A stretch of DNA of 64,000 nt from Leptobrachium leishanense (lineage: Eukaryota > Chordata > Amphibia > Anura > Megophryidae), in contig CM019065.1 in the NCBI GenBank assembly GCA_009667805.1, forward strand, positions 20,921,822 through 20,985,821, written 5' to 3'. The translations under genes and the position numbers were made by a program. Numbering within the stretch: the stretch's first letter is position 1; every line of letters starts with the position of its first letter. Below, piece by piece: positions 24,001-36,000 of this stretch. The notes under the pieces are model-generated. The model was not told where the DNA came from. It did not search any database and saw only the letters and a program-made list of their open reading frames with translations.

Positions 24001-27000
24001 CTGGAGGAATTGTACCCAAGTGGGGACATACCACCATGTATGGTGGGATTGCCCGATTCTACAAAAATATTGGAAGATGATTGCATCCCTGATACTCATC
24101 TTAACTGATGAGGCCCTTCCTCTCCAACCCAATTTTTTTTTGCTCTTTCACATTGACTTCTCGCTGAAGCAACTTAAACATTCTTTACTCCTGCGTCTTT
24201 TATTGGGGGGCTGGGCTATGATTAGGGATGAGCCGAACAGCCCTGTGTTCGGTTCGTATCCGAACAGCCGAATGGCCGAAATGTTCGATTACAAACTCGA
24301 ACACAATGTAAACCTATGGGGGCCGAACACGCAAAATGTGTTTGCAGTTCTCCTAAATGTACCGGCGGCTGCCGGTACATTTAGGAGACCTGTGACTGCA
24401 GCCCCCAGCCCCCATAACTCACCTGTCCTGCAGCTGTCCTGGCCTCCTGGTCCCCGGTCCGTCAGCTCCTCCGATCCATCTGACCGTGGTCCTCTCTGCC
24501 CCACGTCTTCATGCAGAATGATCTGATTGGGCAAAGTCCTGCGCCTGACCTGGACTTTGCCCAATCAGGGCTCTAATTCAATATTGAGCCCTGATTGGGC
24601 AAAGTCCAGGTCAGGTGCAGGACTTTGCTCAATCAGAGCTCAGCATGAAGATGAGCTTTAACCAAGCTCTGATTGGTTAAAGTCTTGCACCGACTTTAAC
24701 CAATCAGAGCTTGGTTAAAGCTCTGCCCCATGCCTCATCTTCATGCTGAGCTCTGATTGGGCAAAGTCCTGCACCTGACCTGGACTTTGCCCAATCAAGG
24801 ATCAATATTGAGTTAGAGCCCTGATTGGGCAAAGTCCAGGTCAGGTACAGGACTTTGCCCAATCAGATAATTCTGCATGAAGACGTGGGGCAGAGAGGAG
24901 CCGTGGCCAGACGGATCGGAGGAGCTGACGGACCGGGGAACAGGAGGCCGGGACAGCTGCAGGACAGATGAGATACGGGGGTCGGGGGCCGCAGCCACAG
25001 GTCTCCTAAATGTACCGGCAGCCGCCGGTACATTTAGGAGACCTGTGGATGCATTTTTTATTATGGAATGTCTGCGGTCGAACAAACCGCGAACATCCCA
25101 TAATGTTTGGCGTTTGCCGAACACTCGAACTGCCGATGTTCGATTCAAACTCAGGTTCGAATTGAACCGAACGCTCATCCCTAGCTATGATCCCCAAACT
25201 CTGGAGGACTCCTAGACTCCCTACGATGGCAGAACTCGTAGACAAAATTAATGAAATTCAAGCAGCAGAGGAACTGCTGATTTCCTCACACTCAATGAGA
25301 GAAAAGTTCATGGCCACTTGGTTCTATTGGAATCAAGCTTCGTCTTCAGCGGAATATAGGACGTTGCTTACGGATTGGGGAAGGAGCTTTGAAAACACTG
25401 ATTGGTCTCCTGGGGGAATCTGACGTGTTGGGGGCGGCCTAACACTATTGAATTGACACATCCGGTATGGCTTTCCCCTCCTGTATCCCACCCCCTTTTT
25501 TTTCTTCCCTTATTTCTCTTGCCGCATTTCCTACTAGTGTTCTTTTTCCCCGCCTATCCTTACCCCCCTTTTCTCTTCCCCATATAGACATTTCACCTTC
25601 TTTTTGTATCTCTTCGCTGTCTTTTCCCCCTTCTGCATCTCCTCCTTAATGATCATTTTGTTTCTTTCATCACTGGTGTAACGGTAGCTATATCGTTTCC
25701 CCCCGGGTAGCGGAGTTGAGATCCTTAAGGTCAACAATACTTTCTTGATTAATACAGAAATTGCATAAAATACAGGTTGTAACTCAAGAACCAGGGGACT
25801 CAAAGTACTAGCTGAATTGCCACTAGGCTCCAAGGGTTTTGAGACCGACAGAAAGCCTAGGACACGCTCAGAAACACCATACGTGGAATGACAGTCCGTG
25901 AAGTATTCAAGGCGCAGGGCAGTCAGAGATGCAGAAACCAATCGTTCTGGTAAATACTTGAGATTAGTAGATACCTGGTGACTCTTGGAAGGTACTGGCT
26001 TGCATAGTTATTGCTAATATGTACAGAGATGTGATTAGAAATAACATTAAACAGAAATAAACAATCGTTTGTTATCGTGGTGTTTGCAAAAACATTAACA
26101 TGAGTAGTAGCCTGTGTAAAGGGACCCTGGAGGGTTACAAACGATACCCCTAAACGTGATGGGACAGAACCAAAACAGTGAGTGATCAACCCAGCAACCA
26201 GCATGGGGTTAAATCACTAAAACACGCAAATAGTGTAATATACACGATAGAGAGAGAGTGGTCAAAGCCAAGCCGGGTCAAATAACAGGAGCAGGAATCT
26301 CATACAAAGCAGGGTCATCAACAGTAAATTCAATCAGATACAGGAAGTAGCGGTGCGTAAAACAAACTACACAACAGGGCGACGAGGCAACTCTTCGAGC
26401 CCTGTTTTAAAGCCGGTGGCTCCTGGTGACCACACCTGACCCCGCCCCCTCAGATGCCGATCTGCCAGCAGAAAGTGCTGGCACCTGGCCAGCCAGCGGT
26501 CCCCCTTCTTGCCCCCCCCAGGGAGCACAGCGGGGGCTGAGGATGTAACAACTGGACACTGAAAACCCCCTTTTTTATTTTTGGTTGTTTTGTCAGTTCG
26601 TTTTTGATGTTTCTCCCTTTCTCTTTTTATTGGAATTTTTTCTTTTTTGACCACATATGTTTCCTCCTCTATCACCGATTTCATTATTTTTGATAATCGG
26701 TTCAGGGGACCTTTCCCCTCATGGTTGCAAGTTACGCATTTTATGTTTATGCACCACGTTTATATATGTATGACATTTTTGTCTAAACGGTTTCAGGTAC
26801 ACATTGGATTATGCCTCGCTACTCCATACACTCAGTCATGGTCACTTTGATGCCACTAAAAGGAACTTTACTGCGATATACAGTGAGGTCGAGAAATATT
26901 GGGACATCGACACAATTCTAACATCTTTGGCTCTATACACCACCACAATGGAGTTGGAATGAAACAAACACAATGTGCATTAACTGCAGACTGTCAGCTT

Positions 27001-30000
27001 TAAATTGAGGGTATGTACATCCAACTCAGGTGAACGGTGTAGGACTTACAGCAGTTTGCAGATGTGCCTCCCACTTGTTAAGTGGCTTATCAGCTGTACC
27101 ATGGCCAGGTGTGTGATATTCCCTCATTACCCCAATTACAATGTGCAGATAAAAGGCCCAGAGTTAATTTCAAGTGTGCTATTTGCATTTGGAATCTGTT
27201 GCTGTCAACTCTCAAGATGAGATCCAAAGAGCTGTCACTATCAGTGAAGCAAGCCATCATTAGGCTGAAGAAACATAACAAGAGAGAGATAGCAAGAACA
27301 TTAGGTGTGGCCAAAACAACTGTTTGGAACATTCTCAAAAAGAAGGAATGCACCGGTGAGCTCAGCAACACCAAAAGACCAGGGAGACCATGGAAAACAA
27401 CTGTGGTGGATGACTGAAGAATTCTTTCCCTGGTGAAGAAAACACCCTTCACAACAGTTGGCCAGATCAAGAACACTCTCCAGGAGGTAGGTGTATGTGT
27501 GTCAAAGTCAACAATCAAGAGAAGACTTCACCAGAGTGAATACAGAGGGTTCACCACAAGATGTAAACTATTGGTGAGCCTCAAAAACAGGAAGGCCAGA
27601 TTACATAGAAACATAGAAAATGTCGGCAGATAAGAACCTTTCGGCCCATCTAGTCTGCCCAATTACATGGGTACTTTAACTGGATTTATCTTTTGTTTAG
27701 GATAGCCTTATGCCTATCCTATGCCTGCCTAAATTCAATCACTGTTTTGGCCTCTACCACTTCAACTGGAAGGCTGTTTCATGTATCCACCACCCTCTCA
27801 GTAAAATAATGCTTCCTGATGTTACTTTTAAACCTTTGCCCCTCTAATCTAAGACTATGTCCTCTTGTTTTGCTACTTTGTTTCCTTTTAAATATATTCC
27901 CTTCCTCTACCTTGCGGATTCCCTTTACGTATTTAAATGTTTCTATCATATCTCCTCTGTCTCATCTTTTTTCCAAGCTATACATGTTAAGATCATTAAG
28001 CCTTTCCTGGTAACTTTTCTCCTTCAAGCCGTACACCATTTTAGAAGCCCTTCTCTGAACTCTCTCTAAGATGTCTATATCCTTCTGGAGATATGGTCTC
28101 CAGTACTGCAGGTGAGGTCTCACCAGTGCGAGTGTACAGTGGCATGAGCACTTCCCTTTTCCTACTGCTAATACCTCTCCCTACACAACCAAGCATTCTG
28201 CTAGCATTTCCTGTAATAGCTGCTCTATTACATTGACTACTTACCCTTAGATCCTCTGCAATAATAACCCCTAAATCCCAACCCTCAGATGTATCAAATA
28301 TTCTATATTCAGCCCTTGGGTTTTTACGTCCCAGGTGCATTATCTTGCACTTATCCACATTAAAACTCAATTGCCACAGCTCCGACCATTTTTTTAGTTT
28401 ACCTAAATCATTTGTCATTTGGCTGATCCCTCCAGGAACGTCAACCCTGTTGCAAATCTTTGTGTCATCAGCAAAAAGACATACTTTACCATTAATACCT
28501 TCTGCAATATCACTAATAAAAATATTAAAGAGAATGGGTCCAAGTACTGACCCCTGAGGTATCCCATTGGTAACAAGACCTTGCGCCGAATAAACTCCAT
28601 TTACCACAACCCTCTGTTGCCTGTCACTCAGCCACTGCCTAATCCATTCAACAATATTGGAATCCAAGCTCAAATATTGCAATTTATTGATAAGCCTTCT
28701 ATGCGGAATAGTATCAAAAGCCTTACTGAAATCTGAAAAATTTGAGTTTAAATAATTAGAGTCTAAATGATTAGAGTTTGCCAAACAACACCTAACAAAG
28801 CCTTCACAGTTCTGGAAGGTCCTATGGACAGATGAGACCAAGATCAACTTGTACCAGAGTGATGGGAAGAGAAGAGTATGGAGAAGGAAAAGAACTGCTC
28901 ATGATCCTAAGCATACCACCTCTTCAGTGAAGCATGGTGGTGGTAGTGTCATGGCGTGGGCATGTATGGCTGCCAATGGAACTGGTTCTCTTGTATTTAT
29001 TGATGATGTGACTCCTGACAAAAGCAGCAGGATGAATTCTGAAGTGTTTCGGGCAATATTATCTGCTCACATTCAGCCAAATGCTGCAGAACTCATTGGA
29101 CGGCGCTTCACAGTGCAGATAGACAATGACCCAAAGCATACTGCAAAAGCAACCAAAGAGTTTTTGAAGGGACATAAGTGGAATGTTATGCAATGGCCAA
29201 GTCAATCACCTGACCTGAATCCCATTGAGCATGCATTTCACTTGCTGAAGACAAAACTGAAGGGAAAATGCCCCAAGAACAAGCAGGAACTGAAAACAGT
29301 TGCAGTAGAGGCCTGGCAGAGCATCACCAGGGATGAAACCCAGCATCTGGTGATGTCTATGCGTTACAGACTTCAGGCTGTGAATGACTGCAAAGGATTT
29401 GCAACCAAGTATTAAGAAGGGAAAGTTTGATTTATGATTATTATTCTGTCCCATTACCTTTGGTCCCTTAACAAGTGGGAGGCACATCTGCAAACTGCTG
29501 TAAGTCCTAGACCGTTCACCTGAGTTGGATGTACATACCCTCAAATTAAAGCTGACAGTCTGCAGTTAAAGCACATTGTGTTTGTTTCATTCCAACTCCA
29601 TTGTGGTGGTGTATAGAGCCAAAGATGTAAAAATTGTGTCGATGTCCCAATATTTCTGGACCTGACTGTATAACATGCCTTGACTCAAGATGATCTGTGG
29701 CATCCACTATCAACATGTTGTTAGATACAAATGTACGGATTGTGTTACGTATATATTACTTGGTAACAGATATATTTCTGTACTGTAAATTTTGCTGGTT
29801 TATAATAAAAATTTATTTTGAATGCGAAAAAAAACCACTTACTCGCTTTCAGAAAGAGAATGCAGGGATCGCCGGGTAGGGATGCGACAACTCGGGGGAG
29901 CAGCGCCAGATTCCCTGAACCAGGTGCCCGCACCCGTAAAGTCCCATACCAGGTTTTCCGGACGTTTATGGAGGCCGACGACGACATTGATAGGTACCTG

Positions 30001-33000
30001 TAGGATTTTGAAAGGCAGTGTAATCTGCAAGAGATTGATCCAAGAGACTGGGTTCCCATATTGGCCAGCAAACTCTTTGGTTGCACAGCGGATTCCTACA
30101 GAACTGTTTTAGATGTGGACACTGCAACTATGACCGAGTCAAGGAAGTCCTACTAAAAAAGACTGAGAAAGATTCCCATGCAGAATGTGCTTTCAAACTG
30201 CACCAAGCGGAATTACAATGGATACAATGGTGCCAGGCTGACTCGAGAGATAGTGTAATGCAGATAATGCTGCTGGAACAATTTTATAATGGCATCCCAG
30301 CAGAAACCTAGGAATGGGTCCGAGACCGACGGCCCCTCACAATCTCAGAGACTGCCCTCCTAGCGGATGAGCACCATGATTCTAGGAAGCACCAACGCCA
30401 GACCCTGAAGCTCCAACCCCATCCACCTCCCATGCCCAGTGGGGCCACTAGACACCCAAGAATGGGAGATAAGCCACTCTCATTGGGGTCTTCTCGTTCG
30501 GATCCCAGATCTGGGGTTTGGTGCTACGCTTGCAACCAACTGGGAAACGTGAGGAGACAATGTACCATAGGTAACCAGCGCCCTCTCGGGGCTCAACCCG
30601 GCCCCCCTCCACAGTCTCTGGCAGCAGTTCATTGTTGCCACAAAGTGCCCGAATACCACCCCACTTTTGAACTATCTACAGGGGGTGAAGAAACTTGGGC
30701 CACCCTACACAAAGTGAACCTGTGCAGGCCGCCGCAGAGGACAACTGCCAACACCTCCTGACTTCTCTATCACGGTGGAGGGTATCACCATCTCCCCATC
30801 AAACCAAGTTCGCTGTCTTGGAGTTACACTGGACTCTGCTCTTTCCTTCATCCCCCACATCAAGTCTCTTTCCTCCTCCTGCCGATACCAACTGCGTAAT
30901 ATTTCCAGAATTCGGCCATTTCTTACCGCTGTCACCACAAAACAACTCATACACGACCTGGTAATCTCCCGACTCGACTATTGCAATAATCTCTTATCTG
31001 GCCTCCCTCTGTCCCGCCTCTCCCCCCTACAATCCATCCTGAACGCCTCCGCCAGGCTAATTCACCTCACCCGCCACTCTGTCTCTGCCGCTCCCCTCTG
31101 CGAGTCCCTTCACTGGCTCCCCATCCACTGCAGAATTAAGTTCAAAATCCTTATCCTTACCTACAAAACCCTCACTAACTCAGCGCCCCACTACCTGTCC
31201 TCACTAATCACCAAATACACCCCAGCCCGCTCCCTAAGGTCAAACAGTGACCTGCGCCTAGCTTCTCCCCGCATCACCTCTTCCCATGATAGACTGCAGG
31301 ATTTCTCACGCGCAGCCCCCACTCTCTGGAACGCTCTCCCTCGTGCTGTCAGACTTTCCCCTAACTTCTCTTCCTTCAAACGCTCCCTGAAAACATTCCT
31401 ATTTAGGGAAGCCTACCACCCAACTCACTGACGCAACCATCAATCACTCTCACCTTACAGTCCTCTCCTCCTGTTTCCAACCCCAACCCTCCTAGATTGT
31501 GAGTTCCTACGGGAATAGGGCCCTCATCTCCTCCTGTACTGTTTGTCAAATGTTGTTCAATGTATTGTAACCCTGTCTGTACTGTGCTTATTGTACAGCG
31601 CTGCGGAATATGCTGGCGCTTTATAAATTAATAATAATAATAAAATAATAATAACACCACTGACAGCCAGTGTGGATTAAAAGGAAACCAGTCCATGGTC
31701 TTAGAGACACTGGAGCCACCATCACCCTGGTAAAACACCCTCTGGTCTGGGATGCTGACAAAACCAATGAGGCGGTCACAGTCCAAGTGGCTGGCGCTGG
31801 CGAAGCAGTGCAAAGACTAGCCACAGCCTGGGTCCTCCTAAACTAGGGCGCCAAAGCAGGCATGGTGGATGTTGATCTGATGAGAGACCTACCAGCGGAT
31901 GTACTACTGGGCAATGATCTGGGCCAGCTCACATCGGCTTTTTCCCTTTGTCCTGCCTAGGAAACCTGCCCAGTGATCACAAGAAGTCAGAGCCATGCTG
32001 CAGGGGTCGACTCGCACTCCAAAGAGGCTCAGGTAAGGAGCAACAGCCCTGCGCCCACCCGAGTAGCAAGTACCCTTCCCTGGGATGCCCCACTGACTTT
32101 GGGAGTGAGGTGAGAGAGGACCACTCCTTAGAGGTTTATAGGAGTAGGGCAGAGAAGGGACGAGGGGGGTTAGAGGGGGAACAATTTATTTGGGAAAAGG
32201 GGCTGTTATATCGGGTACCAGAGAGGCGAGGTTAGGGTTCCAGCCCCAATGACACACATTATTATTATTATACTTTATTTACACATCAGCTCATAGTGCC
32301 TCGGAAATATAGACAAGAGTTACTGAGGATTGCCCATGACATACCCTTGGTCGGACACCTTGGGGTCAGCCGCACCAGACACCAGCTAACCAAAAACGTT
32401 TTCTGGCCAGGGGTAGCCAAGGACATCTGACAGTACCGCCAAATGTGTGACAGCTGTCAGCACGTGTGGAGAGGGGAGACCGCACCAGAGCGAAGCTACA
32501 CCCCCTCCCCATTGCTGGAGGAGCCCTTTAGCTGGGTCACGGTCGATATCATAGGGCCCCTGGCCAAGCCCAGACCATCGAGAAAGAAGTACATTTTGAC
32601 AGTGGTGGATTATGCCACCCGGTACCCCTAAACAGTTGCGTTGTCCAACATCCGTGCTGAAACGGTGGTGGATGCTATGGTCAGAGTGTTCTCCAGGGTG
32701 GGATTCCCCCAGGAGATACTCTAGGACCAGGGAACCCAGTTTACCACGGAAGTTACCAACCAGTTGTTGAGGCTGTGTGGCATAAAGTCGATCGGGAGTT
32801 CGCCTTATCACCCACAATCCAATGGGTTATGTGAGCGATTCAATGGCACCCTGAAACAACTTCTGGCTACATTTATCACCAACTGCAAAAATTGGGAGAA
32901 GTTCCTGCCGCACCTTCTGTTTGCCTACTCCAAGAATCCACTTGGTTCTCCCCCTTTGAATTACTGTACGGGTGGAGGGTGAGGGGGCCCCTTGACCTGG

Positions 33001-36000
33001 TTAGGGAATACTGGGAATGCAAGGAGAGTGCAGAAGAGACCCCTATTCTTCAGTTCATCCTGGAGCTGAGGGACCGAATGGGGGAGCTCACTCAGGCCAT
33101 CCGTGAGAACCTCCTATCGGCTCAGCAGCACCAGCGTGCCTGGTATGACAGGGGGGCCCAAGACCGTAGCTTCCAGGTGGGACAAAAAGTCCTAATGCTG
33201 GAACCTACAAGGCAAAACAAACTGCAGGCAGCTTGGCAAGGTCCCTATCGAGTCGTAGAACAAAAGAATGACTCCACATAGAAACTGTACTAGACAGGAT
33301 CCATCAAGCTGGGCTGACTTTAAAGCCAGAAAAGTGTCACATCGGTATGGCAGAGGTACAATACTTGCGCCACCAGGTGTGTGGGGGAAAGCAGCGTCCC
33401 AAGCCAGCAAACATTGAGGCAATAGTCAACTGGCCCACACCCCGCACTAAGACCCAAGTGATGGCTTTTCTTGGGACAGCAGGCTACTATTGGAAATTTG
33501 TCCCCAACTATAGCAGCATAGCAAAGCCCCTCACTGAGCTGACAAAAAAGAGCCTACCCTGTGGTCTGGGCCTCAGAGTGTAAGGAAGCCTTCAAACTGC
33601 TAAAGCGTGCTCTCACTGATGCCCCTCTGCTATCTGCCCCTGATCCATCTAAACTTTTTCTCGTTCATACAGACACTTCTACATTTGGTTTGGGGGCAGT
33701 ACTGAGCCATGTTGGCGAGGATGGACAAGAGCACCCTGTGGCCTTTTTGAGCAGAAAGTTACTGCCACGGGAGGTTGGTTATGCAGCCTTCGAAAAGGAA
33801 TGCCTCGCTGTTGTGTGGGCACTAAAGAAATTTCAGCCCTACCTTTATGGCCGCCCCTTTTCCCTGCTCACCAACCACACCCCATTGGTCTGGCTTCACC
33901 GGGTTGCAGGAGACAATGGCAGGCTATTGCGATGGAGCTTGGCCCTACAAGCCTTTGGCTTCAAAATCCACTATCGACCCGGGAAGCAGAACGGCAATGC
34001 TGATGGGTTGAGTCGACAAACTGAACTTGAAAGCTAACTGTGAGCAGGCCCGGATATTCCCCGAGCTCACCCGTCGGCGTCTGGCTGTGTCTGCCAGAGT
34101 GCTGATCAAGGGGGGAACATTGTGATGGAATGGCCACCCCAAAGTTTATTTACATTTATTTTTATTTACTTTTCATTACTCTGTATAGCGTGACCTCTGT
34201 ATTACTAGCCTGTCTTGTGTAGCATACACCCCCCTGTAAGTAATGGATTCCTTTGTGTGGCCATGCTTGCATCACCCTCCCCCTGTGGACGCAGTTGTAA
34301 CCATGTTCCGACTTCCTAAGCCATTGTTTCAGCTGGGCGTGTTCCTATTGTTTCTGTACATTCCCCTATGTGTCTAAAGTGAAAATAAACTCCGTCTCCA
34401 TTTGGATTTTGAGCCTGAAGGAAGTCCTCACAGTTTATGTGTTGTCTACTCTGTGTGGATACAAGCACCATCTTATACAGACGGAGGGTACCCCAGATGG
34501 AGGGTACCAAGCGTGGGGTACCTTGATGTGTAACAACAAGTATTTATAAAGCGCCAATAAAGTCCTTGGCGCTGAACAATGGGAGAGGCAGAATATCAAA
34601 TATACATACACGTTACACGTGGAACAGAAGGAGGGAGAACCCTGCTCAAGAGTTTACAATCTAAGAGGAGAGTGGTGACCCATTAGGTGAGGATGAATAG
34701 GGTAGGTGGAGATGGTGTTCGTGTAGGTATCAGCGATATCGGCGGAATTTAGTGGTGCTGCTCCGAATAGAGCCTCCAGGATGTTCCCCAGACGGTTGAG
34801 GCCTGCTGAGATGTCCCCCCTAATGAGGCACATGTGGATGCCCATCTCAACAATGCCCCTCTGTGTTTCCCGGCACAAGGCACGCATCTCCCTCTGCAGG
34901 GCATACATCCTCTCCCCCAGGATCACATTTGCCTGGTCCCCAGCCTCCTGACTCTGCACCAGTTCCACCACAATGCGGATTAACTGCTAGAGAACTTCGT
35001 CATGCTCAGTCAGTGCAGCTGGAGGCTGTGGTCCAGGCTGTTGGATCTGGATACTCACTGAAACCACCAACCGCCTGTGACGCTGTATCTGCCTAAAAAT
35101 AGAACAGACACAGTCAAAGATTGGCAGACGCAATTTATTAACGTGAGATAAGTGTGGGTGGTTCTTAATTCTGATTGGCTGAATCACGGAAAAAAAAAGC
35201 GCCGCAAAGATTTTTGTGCAAGACGTTACTGCGCGTGCATTTGGGCGCGTGCAGTTGATCGGCGGAAGAAAAAAGGCGCGAGGATTGTAATTCCAACAGT
35301 GATTTGCACGCACAAAACTTTAACACTTGGCTCAAAGAATTTTTGCGTAAAGATTGTAATGTAGCCCCTTGTGTTTTATTCACTCAGACTTTACACAAAG
35401 AGTATTGTTCTTGTTCCTATCTCGGTCTTACTGTTACATCCTCAGCCCCTGCTATGGTTCCTGGGGGGTCTGGGCAAGGTTCAGTGCCAAGGGCTGGGCG
35501 AGTGCCAGCACCATGTAATGGCCTAGCGGCGTCTGAGGGGGTGGGGCCTGGCATGGTCACGAGGAGCCGCCAGGTTTAAAACAGGTTCAGTTCTGTTCTG
35601 TTCCTGCATCACTTCCTCTCATTCATTATTGCTAATCTGTTGCCGACCCAGCTTGTCTACGATTCCTGCTCCTGATTTTGACCGGCTGATTTTGTCTCTG
35701 ACCAATCTAATGTTTCATGCTATAGCGGTGACTAGTGTTGTGCGCCGTTGGTTTATCCCCATGCACGCTGCTTGGGGTTTTACTCGGTTCATGGGGAGAT
35801 TCCCCTCTCGCCCTGTTTTTTTTACTGCAGCCTTATTGGGGGTTAGCTCCAGGTCTAAGGGTTCTGAGAAACGATCTCTTACGCTAGTACCATCTGCATA
35901 TATGAATGACTGTTGGTTAGTAGTGATGAGCTGAACACCCCTGTGTTCGGTTCGCATTTGAACTCTAACAATTTCAAAAGTTCGAGTTCGAAATCGAACA

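Larger units (their letters stand above)
26881..29668 (+). mobile_element. Tc1/mariner element, complete, split by a LINE
   Basis: Inverted repeats of about 202 bp (26881-27082 and 29467-29668) start CAGTGAGGTCGAGAAATATT and end TATTTCTGGACCTGACTG, flanked by TA on both sides (26879-26880, 29669-29670). A CR1/Rex1 LINE at 27604-28768 interrupts the transposase. Without it the element is about 1.6 kb, the usual Tc1 length. Confidence 0.96.
23162..29846 (+). mobile_element. L1/Tx1-like LINE, 5'-truncated, with three nested insertions
   Basis: It carries the C-terminal part of an L1-clade ORF2 and a long 3' UTR ending in AATAAAAATTTATTTTGAAT and an A-run at about 29826-29834. Imperfect flanking repeats of about 20 bp (23142-23161 TTTCAAAAAGAGATGCGGAT, 29847-29866 TTTCAGAAAGAGAATGCAGG) look like a diverged target-site duplication. 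Inside lie a hAT MITE (24223-25183), a solo LTR (25677-26550) and a Tc1 element (26881-29668). The native segments are about 23162-24214, 25184-25671, 26551-26878 and 29671-29846. Confidence 0.85.
22555..34535 (+). mobile_element. Ty3/gypsy LTR retrotransposon (Gmr1-like order), full length with nested insertions
   Basis: LTRs at 22555-22971 and 34121-34535 are flanked by the perfect 5-bp duplication ACAAG (22550-22554 and 34536-34540). Internal order is gag, protease, integrase, RT C-terminal part and RNase H, then a purine tract and LTR. Integrase before RT is the Ty1/copia-like arrangement described for Gmr1-type gypsy elements (established knowledge). An L1/Tx1-like LINE interrupts gag (about 23162-29846) and an L2-like LINE interrupts the gag/pol region (30763-31652). 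Multiple stops and a deleted RT core make it dead. It lies antisense to the V2R in intron 4. Estimated LTR identity is about 90%, by eye. Confidence 0.93.

Noticed and set aside
24289..25245. Overlapping ORFs of 90-121 codons on both strands in hAT copy C
   Set aside because: They mirror each other because the MITE is made of inverted blocks; no domain.
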